Source: Gautieria morchelliformis
Taxonomy: Eukaryota; Basidiomycota; Agaricomycetes; Gomphales; Gomphaceae
DNA length: 64,000 nt
Reading direction: 5' to 3'
Assembly: GCA_015179125.1 (NCBI GenBank)
Contig: WHVA01000398.1
Coordinates: 1 to 64,000 of the forward strand
This document shows positions 1-12,232 of this stretch, in pieces. Both the position numbers and the translations under genes were made by a program. The first letter of the stretch is position 1; the number at the start of each line of letters is the position of its first letter. The notes below the pieces were generated by a model. That model did no database searches, was not told the DNA's origin, and saw nothing but the letters and a program-made list of their open reading frames with translations.

Positions 1-4
1 TCTC

Positions 5-95
5 CCAGAAGCGGAATCATTTCCGAGAGCGGAGGCGGAGATGGAATCGGAATCGGAAGCGGAGTCGGAACTGGAAATGGAAAACAGGGTGTCCC
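5..95. repeat. purine-rich GGAATC/GGAAGC simple repeat
   Basis: A run of imperfect hexamers of the form GGAATC, GGAAGC and GGAGTC. A similar short GGAATT run occurs near 16688. It is probably a degenerate microsatellite; no coding sense is evident. Confidence 0.6.
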
Positions 96-199
96 CTGAC
101 AGAAACTACACACGACTCTTCCTTTGTCCGCGTGTGTTACATCTCACCCTGCTAAGTTTCCATATCTGTGGCTAATCTCGTGAGTAGTACACGCTCCTT

Positions 200-553
200 G
201 TGCAAAATCACCATCGTGGACGTGACTCGGAACCAGAGCAAATACGTCAGATATTCTATGGACAACTAGAAAGCATCATCGATGTTGTCCTACCTCGCGC
301 ACCACGTATCAACATCGCGATGCCGAAACATCACCTCCTCGCCCTGGTGATGCCTTGTTCGACAGGCGGTCGGGATGCAACCAAAGTTGTAACCACTTAC
401 TCTCTGACCACGGCGCCGATCGTGATTGATTTACGCACAGTTGAGTGCGTGGTAGGACAAGTCAGGCGAGGTAACGAGTGGGGAATCGTGGACAGGAGTG
501 GAGACTATGCACGCACAGTCTTCGTGGATCCCGTGCAGCAAGAGGAGCAATAG
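200..553 (+). pseudogene. C-terminal fragment of a large transposon-type protein
   Basis: An open frame of 117 codons without the rest of a protein. The segment around VDLRTVECVVGQV followed by GIVDRSGDYARTVF resembles, from memory, the C-terminal tails of large basidiomycete proteins encoded by Plavaka-type DNA transposons. No transposase core or inverted ends were found next to it, so I read it as a truncated relic. Downstream (560-915) other frames stay open but show nothing recognisable. It could equally be part of a host gene family; family assignment is by pattern memory only. Confidence 0.35.
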
Positions 554-1022
554 AGGAATCTGGTGCGTATATCTGGCATTTATGTACATTAACTTGTACG
601 TCACTAACCTACAACGCACAATCACTGCAGCCTGTCGATCTAAGGCCAGCCAACTGCACACTGAGTTACTCCCCGAGGCACCCCTGACTGACCCACGGCT
701 GCGACATTTCCAATTTCAAATTGATACCTTCACCCGCGAGCATCTCTCCACCATGGTCAATTCCATCGCCGTCCACGCACCATCCGATTCCAGCAAACAG
801 TTCAATGGCCAATACTTTCCGGATTCATCGGCCCTATGGCGCATGATCACTCGGCTTGCACGATATACAACCTCTGTGGATGGGTGTCTAAGTGGGGCTA
901 TGACGGCCAAGTGAAGAGGGCAATCGCGTTTCAAAAATTTTTTTTCACATACTTGCATGTTTTTTAGTATCTGAAATTCAGTGCTCCAAAGCACTTATTT
1001 TTGGTGCTCATTTAATGATATT

Positions 1023-1050
1023 TTTGAGCACTGATTTGTCAGTGCTCAAA
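1023..1050. repeat. perfect 12-bp hairpin
   Basis: TTTGAGCACTGA and TCAGTGCTCAAA are perfect inverted arms around a 4-nt loop. It lies in an AT-rich 900-1250 stretch that holds no gene I recognise, next to a further small GTGCT/AGCAC pair. Confidence 0.8.
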
Positions 1051-1198
1051 GGTACTGAATATTACCGTTTGTGTAAAAGGTACCGAAATCTAATGTCGGA
1101 GTTTTCTCCAGTGAATACGAGCACTATACATTTGTAGCTACCTGAAATACAACTAAACTACTGTTAGAGCTCGGAATATACATGAATGTAGACCTACT

Positions 1199-1231
1199 CA
1201 CCTCAGCGCAAGTAATACGAGCGCTGAGGTG
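1199..1231. repeat. perfect 11-bp hairpin
   Basis: CACCTCAGCGC (1199-1209) and GCGCTGAGGTG (1221-1231) are perfect inverted arms around 11 nt. With the 1023-1050 hairpin it forms a small cluster resembling the one at 15.3-15.5 kb. Confidence 0.8.
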
Positions 1232-1347
1232 GAATAAACACGATGGCTAGTATTTTATCGTAGCGGCGGCGGCTGCCGCCTTGGTCCCCGACTCTCTCCT
1301 ATCGGGCATTGAAATCTGGTTACTAACGAGGTTTCAGGTGACCCTCT

Positions 1348-1977
1348 TTGTCTTTTCATACTCAACCCATGGCGGATGTCGATGTCAAGCGGAGGGTTAA
1401 TCCCGCTAATGTCATGGCGTTGTTGAACCACGTTCAACAAGAGGAGGATGCCTTTATGAACTTAGATGTTCGGGATTATGTGGTCAAGTTGCAGAAGCGC
1501 GGGCAATTGAAGTGGCGCCATTCTAGTTTGTCGTCGAATCGCGAATTGACTGGTTTTGTGGTGGGGGAGGTCAGCGAGGATTCTAGGATTGGGCTTTTGG
1601 TGGATCGCATGTCATCGGTTTATCCGGATCGCAGAGACTTTCGGTGTGCGGTGCTCGTCGAGGCGCTGCCAGTGCGCGCCGACGTTCTCCAGTCCTACAG
1701 ACGCGGACGCCACAGAGAAGGGCCGGGGATGACAAAGGAAATGCGTGACGGCACAGTGGCGCCCGTGAGACACGGAGAAACGCACCCCTCCCTAAAGAGA
1801 GTAACGACCTCGGAAAAACGCGGTAGGAAGGCCCGTCCAATTAAATCAATCCAAATTCATCCGCATAACCGTAAACACGGTTATTCGAGCTCATGCAACC
1901 CTCCCTCTCCTTCGGAGAGAGTCGGGGATCATATAGACTTAAGACTCAGCGAGACAACGTGCACAGACCGAAAATAA
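1348..1977 (+). CDS. unrecognised ORF, protein-like in its first 100 residues
   Basis: The 209-codon frame begins before an internal Met at 1369 that would also be a plausible start. Residues about 8-105 look like real protein: mixed charged and hydrophobic, with stretches such as NVMALLNHVQQEED, DYVVKLQKRGQLKW and RIGLLVDRMSSVYPD. The second half becomes Arg/Ser-rich and low in hydrophobics, as expected when a real frame has run into non-coding sequence. I do not recognise a family. It may be the broken end of another transposon gene. No TATA box or convincing intron was identified. Confidence 0.25.
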   Translation: MSFHTQPMADVDVKRRVNPANVMALLNHVQQEEDAFMNLDVRDYVVKLQKRGQLKWRHSSLSSNRELTGFVVGEVSEDSRIGLLVDRMSSVYPDRRDFRCAVLVEALPVRADVLQSYRRGRHREGPGMTKEMRDGTVAPVRHGETHPSLKRVTTSEKRGRKARPIKSIQIHPHNRKHGYSSSCNPPSPSERVGDHIDLRLSETTCTDRK

Positions 1978-1979
1978 AC

Positions 1980-4629
1980 AAATACACGTAATGGTACACA
2001 ACGAACCATAATACGCCGCGCGTCCACAACGACGCGTAGGCTTGTCATATCCTACACTTTACTGGTCCTAATCGAAACACTGTCTGAACTGATAGCAAAA
2101 TCATAATCTCTATACGGTGAGGATACTTATTGTAGTGACTCTGCACGCGCAGCGATTTCGCTGCCGGGGCATACCATTATGCAACATTCAATTAACTTCA
2201 AGAGTAGCAGGACCCGTAATTGTCTAAGGTCCAAGAGCGCGGTGACTGGACTATCTATCTGTGAGTCTTGAATCTAATATAGTTGGATCGGCTCGCTAAA
2301 AATATAAAGCTGGGGCTTACAAGGGATCAGATTCTGGAATTACTTTCCCGCGTGAGTTGTTTTCCTGCGGCGCGATTTTTACAGTCTCCTGGCCATCACC
2401 GTTCCCTATGAGCTATTCAATCCCAGGTATGTAATACTTAAATAGTCTTCACCCGTCTACAACTCGTTGTTACAGTAAAGTAAAAAGTTATCAAAATAGG
2501 ACCTCCGGTCTTTTCTTGTTGATATCCTCTTGGTTTTAGGAGAAAGAATCAGCTTGATCAGCCCTTTTACACAGAAATGCAATTCTCGCATACCGCGTAG
2601 TCCCAGCGCGTTTCACGACTTACGCTTGCGACATAGTGACGAGAGACTGGTCACGAGTATAAACATCGACAGTTTATGCAAACGGTGAGACCTACTTGGT
2701 ACGTCCTCCGAGCTCAGTGCATTAACAAGGTTTTCCTTGCAGTCCTTTCTAGAGGCTCATATTACTGTCCGGTCATATGCTTCTGATCTTTGTCGGTCGC
2801 CCCCTCGATGGAAGTGGTTTTTTGTCACCCGTTACCACTATTGAGTCAACAGGTTTATCCCAACCATTTCGTCTTTAAGTCTTTCAGCTGACTGCAACAA
2901 GAGTTACGACGGCATCGCCGTCATACTTGTCGAACCCCGTCGTTTGCATTCGAATTTCGTGGGCGTGCGGATAACCCATGCGCTCAACTTCAAGGTGTCG
3001 CTGCTTTGATCTCAGCACTTTCCGCTTTCAAAATGTACGGTATGAATCGGAAGCAGGGCTTGCACAACACCCTGTTATTATGAATTTCTCAAGTTCTACC
3101 GCCTGTAAGAACTCAACGTGCAAATACGGTAGGCACCAAAGCAATGCAATTAATTCGGTTGGTCAAGATATGGGTTCACATAGAAATACGATGCAAGTGT
3201 TCCAGCAAAGCACGGATTGGACTCCACAACTACCTTTGATGTTTAGTTTCGAGAATGATCAAAATCTTCGACCGACTCACGTTCAGTTGTTGGTAGCCTG
3301 GAGAAACGTTACTTGGTCTCTCAGCGACACTGTCCGAGGTGGCAGAAAACTACGAGATGTGTGGTGTCAGTCTAGAACCCAACAGAATATATATACGAGA
3401 CATACGTCCGCACGGGCAGCTAAGTGAAAGCACGCACTGCACAATGTCATGATTAACATTAGTGGTCAACCCACAGTACCATCCGTAACTCAAGTACTTA
3501 CAAAAGAGGGCAGGGGGACGCATTGCCCGAATTGGCAGCATTCTATGAAAGATTTGTAATATGACATTAGCGAAAGAGAAGTGAAAATATCAACTTTTCG
3601 AACTTACGCCCGCTAGCGCAGCCGCCACCAGTGCTTTGGTCACATTGTTCAGCGTTGTCAGCACGTTTTATCAATGACTGGTCAACCGTGTTGGTTTTGA
3701 CAGAGTCTTCGTGAACAGAGACATCTACCACCCTTTAATAAGTTGGGAGCCCGATGAACAGAAGGATACGACCCACCATGTGCGACGGATGGAACCGCGC
3801 TGGCTCCAATGGCCAAACTCGTAAAAATGAGAGAGATAGTGGTGATTTGCATATCCAAAGGGGGGGGAACTTAGTTTCAAGTCTGACCCTTGTGACTGCT
3901 TTATATAGAGGCCGGATTCATCAGTACGGGCGGAACCGGCTCCAGAGAGAGCCGCCTAACCTGAAACGCTCCGTGGCACTCCAGCGGCATCGTTGTTCTG
4001 AATGAATACCCAGTGGGCTGCCTGGCCTGACAGTCGATTGGTACTTACTGTATCGTCGAATGTCGTATACTGTAAGTAGACTCGGATCGCCCAACAACGG
4101 TTCGTTCCAATTTCCGCGGGGCTTCTCGTATACAATGAATCTGTGGCTACGCACACAAACCTTGGCGCCCTTTCGCCGCGTTTTTGATCGCATTTTTCAT
4201 GGCGTTTTTCACGCAATAGAAAGTTCCCTTACATGTGCCATATAATCAATGCAACTTTTCTTAATGCCGGGATCCTCACGTTTCACGCTTGGCATTTTCC
4301 ACGCATTTTCGCTGACTTTTTTTCGAAAGCGGCGACGGAAACACTGACTAAAAAACCTCTAAAAAAACCACGAAAACGTGAAACACGAATTTAATTAACT
4401 AGAGCCACCTTCAAAGATCGGTGAATACACTCCTAAGGAGGGTCTAGTCGATCCCTCCTCAGCGTCTAAAGGTAGTCCGAGCGATTGCCTCGGAAATGAA
4501 CGTTGCTACCCTCAACGACGATGCCCCGACTGTGAAGTGGATTTCAATTTCATTGTTATCAACGCCCGGTCGCTGATTGCATTGCGGCACGCCCTGTCGT
4601 TGATCACGGCCTTGACAAGCGGCACGGCG
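1980..4629. other. 2.6 kb with no recognisable gene
   Basis: Six-frame reading gives only short open frames. The longest, 2978-3427 (+), has 149 codons, no motif and a composition rich in Ser, Asn and Arg, so I do not call it a gene. Around 4165-4330 there are repeated TTTTTCxCGC / GCGTTTTTCACGC stretches of unknown nature. The right end is the target site of the MULE. Confidence 0.5.
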
Positions 4630-4639
4630 CGTTGGTTAC
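4630..4639. repeat. target-site duplication of MULE-1, left copy
   Basis: CGTTGGTTAC is repeated in the same orientation at 12976-12985, directly outside the two inverted ends. Length is 10 bp, or 9 bp if the first C matches by chance; 8-11 bp duplications are typical of Mutator-like elements. Confidence 0.85.
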
Positions 4640-4722
4640 GCAAGGCATAATAATGTCTCGTGAGAATGTATTTCTGTCTCCGACAACCAGCCGGCTGTCC
4701 TCAAATATAACCCACCCGTCTC
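4640..4722 (+). repeat. MULE-1 left terminal inverted repeat and motif array
   Basis: Inverted-repeat similarity to 12922-12975 runs over about 54 bp. TGTCTC-like hexamers start at 4654, 4675, 4696 (TGTCCT) and 4717 (CGTCTC), exactly 21 bp apart, the first one 14 nt from the element edge. These are likely transposase binding sites (inference). Confidence 0.75.
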
Positions 4723-5025
4723 AACATTGAACCCCTACTCCCCAACGCTACCTTAAAATATGAACCGGGGATCAATAGAAAGCTCTCAATGAGCACATTC
4801 TAGCAAAATTATCCATTTCATGATATCGTCAAAGTTCGTTCAGTTATAAGTCAATCTTTGTGTCGTACAGGCTTCGTGCCACCATATGCTCTGCTTCTTG
4901 CAGCCTTGAACGGAATCCATCCCGGAGCGTTATTAGAGTAGATTGAGTGCACATTAATGAGAGCCACTGTGGCCAGTACAGTCTGTATATTTCTAATAAT
5001 TCTACATTGGGATTTACTTGATGAA

Positions 5026-8000
5026 CTATTTTCGGGGCCGCAGACGTCGCCCTACAACTGCCGGTGCCAGGACTCCTTCGGGGCTTCGCTTTCGCTTAGC
5101 GTTGGATATCTTCTGAGTGCCCGTATAGTCTGTCGCCAAGCCGTCACCAGAAGTATCCTCTCGCTGTTTACCATGTGGAAGAGCACCAGCAAATGCTTTC
5201 CATCCCTCGGTGGTCTTCACAAGTCGAATCAAGGGCAGTTGATCTGTAGCTAGAGCAGACCCAACTGCCGGAGCTGCATCTATAGCTAAAGATGACCTAG
5301 TCTCTTCTGTTTTGTTGGTCGCTGCATGTTCCACTCGAGCCCTTTCTACACTTTCGGCTTCTCCTTGACTAGGCTTTTGTGTAGGTTTGCTGGGTTCTTT
5401 TACAGCTGCCGTCTGCAGCACCTCGCTTCCACTCGCCATAGCTTCATCTTCGTGACCTTGTAGTACATCAGGACTTTCCATTTGACCAGCTTTGGGAATA
5501 ACAGTTACAGCTTCTTGTGGGACATGTTCTTTAGTGCGCCCAGTGTCCGCATCGCGTTTATCCACATCGCGTGAAGGGGCTTCTTCAATATGAGCCTGCT
5601 CTTATGTGATAAGTGTCAAATAAAGCAGAAAATAAAGTGATGACCTTAGGATCAGAAGCAAAGGACACCTCAACGCCCGGTAGCTTGATCGTCGCGTCCA
5701 TAATCCTGTGCGTCCGTTCAAAATCATCGTGTCCTTTGACACTCAGCGAAACGCGCCCTCGCATAGCTTCCCATACCAATTCATGATCTGAGGAGGGTCG
5801 ATACAGGTCGCCCTGGTCTGCCAGCACGTACGTTTCTTCAGCTCCGAGCCCCAGTCGATTACCTAGCAGATAGTAAGCCAGAATTGCACAACCAGGGCCG
5901 AACACCAGGTTTGTCTGTTCCAGGTGGCCCTGAATGCCATGCGTTTCTCGTAACACACATGCAAGTCTGCTAGCACAAAAGGATCCAATGATGTATGCAT
6001 CCACATTGTCTAGGTATTGGGAATGTTCTCTAAAAAAGTCAAAAGTCAGACCAGCATCAAGTGTGGATCGTGTGCGCTTGGCTAGATGTTCATTCCATTG
6101 GTCGACTAGTCTGTTGAACGGTGTTCTTGATGGTTGCGCGAGAATCTCTGCAACAGTATCAATGACTGTGCACAGATAGTCATGTGCAGCTGCCTTTGCC
6201 GGTGAGAGAATGTCTCTGATTTGGTCATCTGCTAGACCTTGGGCTTCAGCAGCCTCTAGGTCACGCGTGTCCAAGTCAGCGGGCCATCTTAATTTGGGGA
6301 TCTATGAAAAATATATTAGGGACAGTCCAGTTCCGTAGAACATGATCCAGCATGTACCTGATAGGTTTGGAGCTCAGGCACTGAATCGTCAGGGGCACCC
6401 ATGAGATCATAACATTCGGCAAACGTGCAAGTGAATTCATAGGTGTTTGGGAGAGGCAAAATGTCATAGAAGACTCGGAAGGTTGCGACCTGAGATGAAA
6501 TATCGCATGCTGTGATCCGTGCTGGGAAATGTAGGTCTCCCGGAGCAAGGGGCCACAATGCCCAGGCATCCATGCGAGGCACATATGTCTCTCTCACCTG
6601 GGCAGACAGAATGACATTGGTGGAGGCAGGGTTATGGGTATTGGGCACCCTCAATATCATTTTAAACGGTTCCACCCACTCAGATAGTGGGAAGGGTGCA
6701 GGGTTAGATTTGCAATGGGAGAATGACGCACGGGGCACTGCCGGTTGATCTTGCCATTCACAAGCCAAGCGTTGTCCTATTTGGGTATGCAGACCTTCAA
6801 TGTCACCAGCACTCAGCAAGTATGTAGGTGCTTCTGGATCACCACCTCTCACTAACTCCTGTGTAAACGCCACCAGGTATACCCCACAGTTGGTGATGTT
6901 TGACTGCTGGGGTAAGTGAGAAGGTAGCTTATAACCAGGTGAATATGGAGCCAACATGCAATGATAAGTAAGTCTTACCTCTGATCGCATATGCTCATCT
7001 GAATTCTGACGCCAAATGCCAGAAATTTCACCTCAATCTGAGTAATGTGACTCCCATGCAAGAAAGCGTAAAATGCGCTAGGATATCACACAGTGAGACA
7101 AAAACAGAATATATAGAGGGCTTAGTGACACAAACCTCATAGATGTGCTTGTGCATAAGCATATTGCGGGTCATGCTATCATATATGCGAATCAACATGG
7201 TTTGCATGTTAATTGCTACCAGTATCCAATGCCTTTTTTTGGCAATAAACCATGGAAGGAGAAGTCTTCCATAATTAAATACATCGCACTAAAACATATT
7301 CAAGTCAGCTGATTTACTGATAAATGTGATAAGGGAGACCTACATCAGGTACCCAAGAGGTGAGCTTACTTCCCTTTTTTCTTCGTCCTCTCCCCTGTCC
7401 TGGAGGCCCAAATGTAGCTGTCAGAGGGGCATCACGAATGCGATCAGCAAGTATAGTGTCAAAGATCTTAAAACTGGCCAGATCTGAGGTACTGGTATGG
7501 CAATCCAAGGTGTAGAGGTGAAAGTAGCTGTTGATCACAGTTTCAGAAAGTTCCCCCTGTGAGCGCAAGGCTTGGAGTTTGGCAGCATTAAGTGGGTAGA
7601 TGCCATTGACCGTAAACCCTAACAGTTCATAGTCACACAGGGCCAGAAACAGTAGCTTGCTCTTGTCCGAGGCGCTTCTGGTTGTGTCCTGAAGGATGTG
7701 TAAGAAAGTGAATGAGATTTTTAGATTTAGAACAGGAAACAAACCACTGGTGGAATCGAGCCTGAAATTTTGAAGGTCTTATAAGAGGGTGACTAAATCC
7801 AACCCCGTGTGTGAGTGGTTAGGCTGCGAGTGAAAGGCGAAACGTTACATTATTGTGCATGTTATGAAGAGCTATTGAGCTAAGCTTGTGTTGGGCCATT
7901 GCCTGGGCAACTTGCTCTATAGTCAATCCTTCATCGCCGCACACATAGGACACATAAATTGTGGCAAGCATTTGCTTGATGTCTGCTGGTCGAAGTTGGT

Positions 8001-11000
8001 ATATGTCCCTAGTGTCTGCATGCAGCAAAAGTGTGAGAGCGATGATAACTACCCAGAAGCCACAAGTGCTTGAATCGTCCTGGAGATGTGTAGGGAATGA
8101 GACATAAGGAGTATCGAGCGGAATCTGCCATATCTCAATGTCAAGAGGGTTCTCAACATGGTTAATGGCATGGGCTTACAGGTGGTGTGCCGGCTGGCAG
8201 AAGGTAATTATGGATCACCCACTGATCTACAATGGTGGAGTGGCCCTGCATATCTGCTGTTGGGTTGTAACGTGTGCATGCATTACGAGGGGTGCTGCCA
8301 AGTGAATGGTAGAATAAGGTCCAGTGATTTTGATGGAGATCCATAAACATGATGTGCCTAAATGGAGTTCGTTCATGCTGTTCAAGCAACGACTGACAAA
8401 AGGGGGGTTTCTGACCAAGGAGTTAGACATCACACATGAAGCTTATGGATGTGAAAACTATACCGTGCCGCCGCTCAATGCTTCTGCAAAGCTAGTGGAC
8501 ATTCCAGGAGAAATGCAGAACCACGTGCGGAGTCCACATGCTGTGCTGAGTGAGTTGAACATTTCAACAAACACCATCATCTCCTCAATTCTGAGCCAGT
8601 ATTCCGGGTTGTCCCACCGCGAGCAGTCAGCAGACCAAATTGCTAGGTCTTCGGCAGTAAGATCATCAAGGAGATGTCTGGGTTCAATGTCAGGACTCAA
8701 TCGGACAAGTTGACTCGAAAGGGGTTTGGTGCTTGAGCCTGCAATAGACTCATCAGGTGTCCCATCGAGAGGACCAGCAACTCCCAGCGTGAACTGTCCA
8801 GGAGGTTGGCCTAGCACCTTGCGCCTAGCCAGGTGTTTCCATAATGCAGGTGTGTCTGTCATAACACTGTTCATCAAACGTTTGGTTGGCTTTCTACCGG
8901 GCTTTCTGCTGAATTGCGGAACCGCGCGTCGTTTCGTTGGACCACTGGGGTTGGCTGTCCATGGGCAGAAATAGGAGTAGAAATAACTACATAATTTATA
9001 AATATCATGCATGCCAGGTCAATTGATGCTCACATTGATTTTTCGGAGCTGGTGAACCACCATCAAGCTCGGCCAACACAACAGGCTCTGTCGAACTTGA
9101 TGATTGAGGGTCTTCATCAACAACGGTGTATGTAGCCTGGTGTGCGTACACCTTCTTCAGGCATTGATCGATCTCGGCATCCCAGACTTTATCAGATCGC
9201 TGACGTGTCTGAGGACGTTTCCCTTTGTCCTGCGTGAGTGGTAGGCGTTTTTGATTGCTAGTTTCGAGCGCTGCATTTATTTAGCTGTGTGACTGAGATC
9301 TAATGTAAACAGTGTACTGCACCTTTCCATTCAGAAGCCGGTCCATTTGACACTTGCAATTTACCAGCTAGAAGGTGAGCGCAATACTTCCCTGTTTGAA
9401 CCCATGCGTCACATGTACAGCTTGGTGCAAGAATGTCAACCTTAAAAGCCCCTGGCGTTTTGGAATCCCTGGCGAACATGCCATTCAGGACCTGGGAATG
9501 CAGAGTACTAGCATTCCCACTCACGGCAATGCCAAAACTTGAAAACGGCCATGTGATCCTACCTGATGCACGAGACCGGTATCCCACAGTTGATGAGCTT
9601 CGTAGTTTAATTGCACAAGGTCGCGAGGCTCATTCCGAGGGGTAGAGGCCCAGAATCTGTAGTAAGGAAAGAATTCATTCAGAATAATCCCAGCTAAACG
9701 ATCGATCCTTCCAGAAAACATGTCAGAGACATATGCTATCATATTCACTCGAACTCACCGTTTATTCTTGCGGTTGTCCAGAAATACCGAGTCAAAAACA
9801 CGAAAACCTCATTCAATCCAGTTATTCACATTCCATGTGCCGTCACGAGTCTGTCCAGCGGGGAGCCCAATATCTGTGAAGTGCTCTGAGTTACCATACC
9901 CAGTGAGCATGTTATCCCATCACACATATTTGTTTGATGCCTCACCTATCCACTCCTCTGTGAACCAGTTGCGGCTGAAGTAGTCACGCACCCATGCCGA
10001 TTGCTGTGTTCGGACTTGAGCAGTTGACTTTGACATTCCCCGTTTGCGCATGCCCAGCTTCTGAGGGTCATCTGACTGCGAGCTCTCAGAGTCTGTGCTT
10101 GAATCAGAATCAGAAACATGCATGGCCACTTGGTCATCTTGTGACATGATTAACTTGTCAACCTGTTCCAGGAAAGTGTCCCTTGCAGCTGGCCAAGAAT
10201 CCCAAGTTCGGTAGCGCTGGAGACCACGGAAAAAGATCAGGATTTCATACTTGATCTCCTGCGAAATCCTGGGACATGTGCTCTTAGGCTTGTCATCGCC
10301 GTCCCAACATAAGGTCGCCTGTATGACATGAAACTGGCACAGCCGGATATATGTGTCGGGAAATGCTAAATTTGTGGTCTTTTCAGAGGACAGCCATACG
10401 TAGCATACAGATAGTCGACTTACCTTGCTGATGGCTTTGAGCTCAGACCTACACTTATCAATCATGAACTTTGGGATGTGCCAGCCTTCCTTGACAATGC
10501 CCCTGCAAAGCCTCACAATTTCGGCCCTGTCGGCTTCTCCAGGGTGCTCGATGCTGCTTGTATCTGCCATGGTACTGTATGAGATTAAGAAAATATGACT
10601 ATTGGGCCCATATCGTACCTGCGTTAATCTGTTTTGCTCATCGTCCTACCTTGATCTTGGTAGCTTCCAGGTACGTGGCTAAGGTCTGCGTGCGCACATT
10701 TGCAGACAGTAATACAGATCCTACGTACATCATAGTAGACAAAACGTTGCCATTAGATATAATATGCCATAGCAATGCACAGTGACTGACCTGGAACGAA
10801 GTGTTGATGCTCATTGACCGCAATCAGGAATGTCATGGCTGCACGATTTTCATTTTTATTGCGCCAGCTAGTATCTGCGGCCAAACCATCACGCGTGCCA
10901 TGGAGAATTAAATTCTCGAGGGTGAAATTGTCTGCCATAGCGCATGTGAATCGCGACAGACTGTCAGGCTTGCGGGGATTATGAGGGATGAAACTTCGAA

Positions 11001-12232
11001 ATAGGTAGGTATGATAAATTCGACAGATATATTCATAGACCTACTTGTAAATCTTGTGGGGATTGCGATTCTTGAGAATTACGACGGCAGTGAAAGGATC
11101 CTGATCCAGACGTGCTCGGCGAACGACGGCAGGTAACAACTGTCTGATCTGTTTGGCAGTTGGCCTGCGGAATGCTGGGAAGTTGTCGGTTATGTCAGTT
11201 GGGGCATTTGTTGGTCTGGAAGTGGGCAACGGGTTCCGGTACTGGTTAACTAGCTCTGCAATGGATTGTTTTGTAAGTTTCTTATTGTACTTGCCATAGG
11301 TAAGGCACGTACCACGCATAACCGTTGTAGCCTTGACACCTACCAGCCTCAGCCGTTCAGATACCAGGTTACGCAAACGCCGTGACCAAAGCAAGTTTTT
11401 CGGATTTGCGTCTTCGTGGGTACCGGATTGCCAAACGGTGACCTGAGTCAAGTCGTCAGCATAAGCCTCAAGCTGCATGATCATATTGTTAGTACTACAA
11501 TAATTAAATCAAAACGAGCCCGTACCATGAGTCTCACTTGTTGCACGAGAGGATTAGAACATTTATCTTCCTGATCGGACTCTGTCGCAGAGTCAGATGT
11601 GTCTGATACCAAGGCACAGGCTCCTCGGCACTTGTATTCAAACCGGGCAACGACCCTCCTTTGTAAAATGGCTGCCTCACGTCCCTGGAGTGAAAGTCCA
11701 GATGTTTCATTCCAGAACAGGATGAAGGGACGTGCCCTGACATCAACGGGTGTGTCGTTCGGATGTCCAAACCACGACTGGTCAACAGACACAGAGGTGG
11801 TGGCCCTGTAGGGGTTATAGTCATTGCACTATAATGTCAATCATTTTATTAGTATGCACATATATAATTCCTGATAACTTACTTGAGCATCAAACCAATC
11901 CGGCAGCTTGGTGGTGAGGACATGACCCACATCCTTCCATACCGGCGCCAGGCATTGGACGGAGTCCAAGAGAAGGGGCTTGTTGGATCGGTTTGTACTG
12001 AGATCAGGGGGAGGGAGACTTCAATGACCATATCTAGATACGCACGCCGTCTTGGAGTGATGATGATGTCGGACTCGGAGTCGTTTGAAGAGGTGATGGA
12101 AGCCGTGTGGGGACTCTCTGCAGGGGGGCTGCTAGTAGTATTGAAGATGCGAAGGTTGTCATTCCGGGTTTGCCGTCCAGGTTTACGGAACTTCTTAGGC
12201 GGTCGACCGGGGCGTCGTGTGTTAGGTGGCAT
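5026..12232 (-). CDS. MULE transposase fused to two Ulp1-like protease modules
   Basis: One multi-exon gene on the minus strand, about 22 exons with GT-AG introns. Approximate exons: 12232-12029, 11978-11883, 11828-11526, 11472-11045, 10993-10791, 10720-10650, 10574-10425, 10365-9946, 9873-9759, 9707-9563, 9525-9323, 9270-9034, 8954-8464, 8392-8180, 8150-7849, 7688-7344, 7288-7136, 7077-7032, 6927-6358, 6301-5645, 5595-5026. Order of parts: AT-hook-like RRPGRPPKKFRK; the DDE core with first Asp in ADTSWRNKNEN and a second block ending in CQFHVIQA; a SWIM finger CTC..CAH; a second AT-hook-like RKPGRKPTKR; protease module 1; protease module 2; a helical region; a basic tail KRKRSPE..RRLRPRK. 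Lesions: an in-frame TGA at 9809-9811, a probable 1-bp loss near 9525, and unresolved joints near 8170 and 7050. It may be two genes; continuity of splice phases favours one. Confidence 0.7.
6316..7688 (-). other. Ulp1/C48-like protease module 2 in the MULE-1 gene
   Basis: A second, distinct peptidase module. LSETVINSYFHLY resembles the N-terminal helix of the Ulp1 catalytic domain. The exon 7288-7136 carries KKRHWILVAIN and IRIYDSMT (His and Asp). The exon from 6927 carries LPQQSNITNCGVYLVAF (Gln and Cys). The full His-Asp-Gln-Cys set is visible in order with usual spacing. A tract GRGRRKKGSK lies between the helix and the His motif. A stop or splice uncertainty at 7032-7077 blocks a clean reading between Asp and Gln. 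C48 domains captured by MULEs are known in plants (Kaonashi-type); two in one fungal MULE protein is unusual. Confidence 0.7.
7849..8392 (-). other. Ulp1/C48-like protease module 1 in the MULE-1 gene
   Basis: The exon at 8392-8180 carries HIMFMDLHQNHWTLFYHSL, with the His-Trp pair of Ulp1/SENP peptidases. The following exon carries LQDDSSTCGFWVV, the Gln...Cys-Gly signature holding the oxyanion Gln and nucleophile Cys. The Asp of the triad is less clear: the segment after the His motif reads RYNPTADMQG. The joint between the two exons near 8150-8180 leaves an implausibly short intron of about 28 nt, so an indel or another splice site is likely. The family cleaves SUMO-like modifiers; the substrate here is unknown. 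Confidence 0.6.
9323..10993 (-). other. MULE DDE core and SWIM zinc finger of MULE-1
   Basis: The catalytic part of the transposase. The first exon carries ADTSWRNKNENRAAMTF, where Asp is the first acidic catalytic position expected for MULEs. The splice into GSVLLSANVRTQTL restores the usual spacing. The exon from 10574 has GWHIPKFMIDKCRSE, joined to AFPDTYIRLCQFHVIQA, the C-x2-H motif of this superfamily. WFTEEWI joins DIGLPAGQTRDG, and a TGA then interrupts the exon at 9809-9811. The SWIM finger (CTCDAW...CAH) is at about 9350-9420 and normally binds DNA or protein. Assignment rests on motif order and is strong. Confidence 0.85.
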
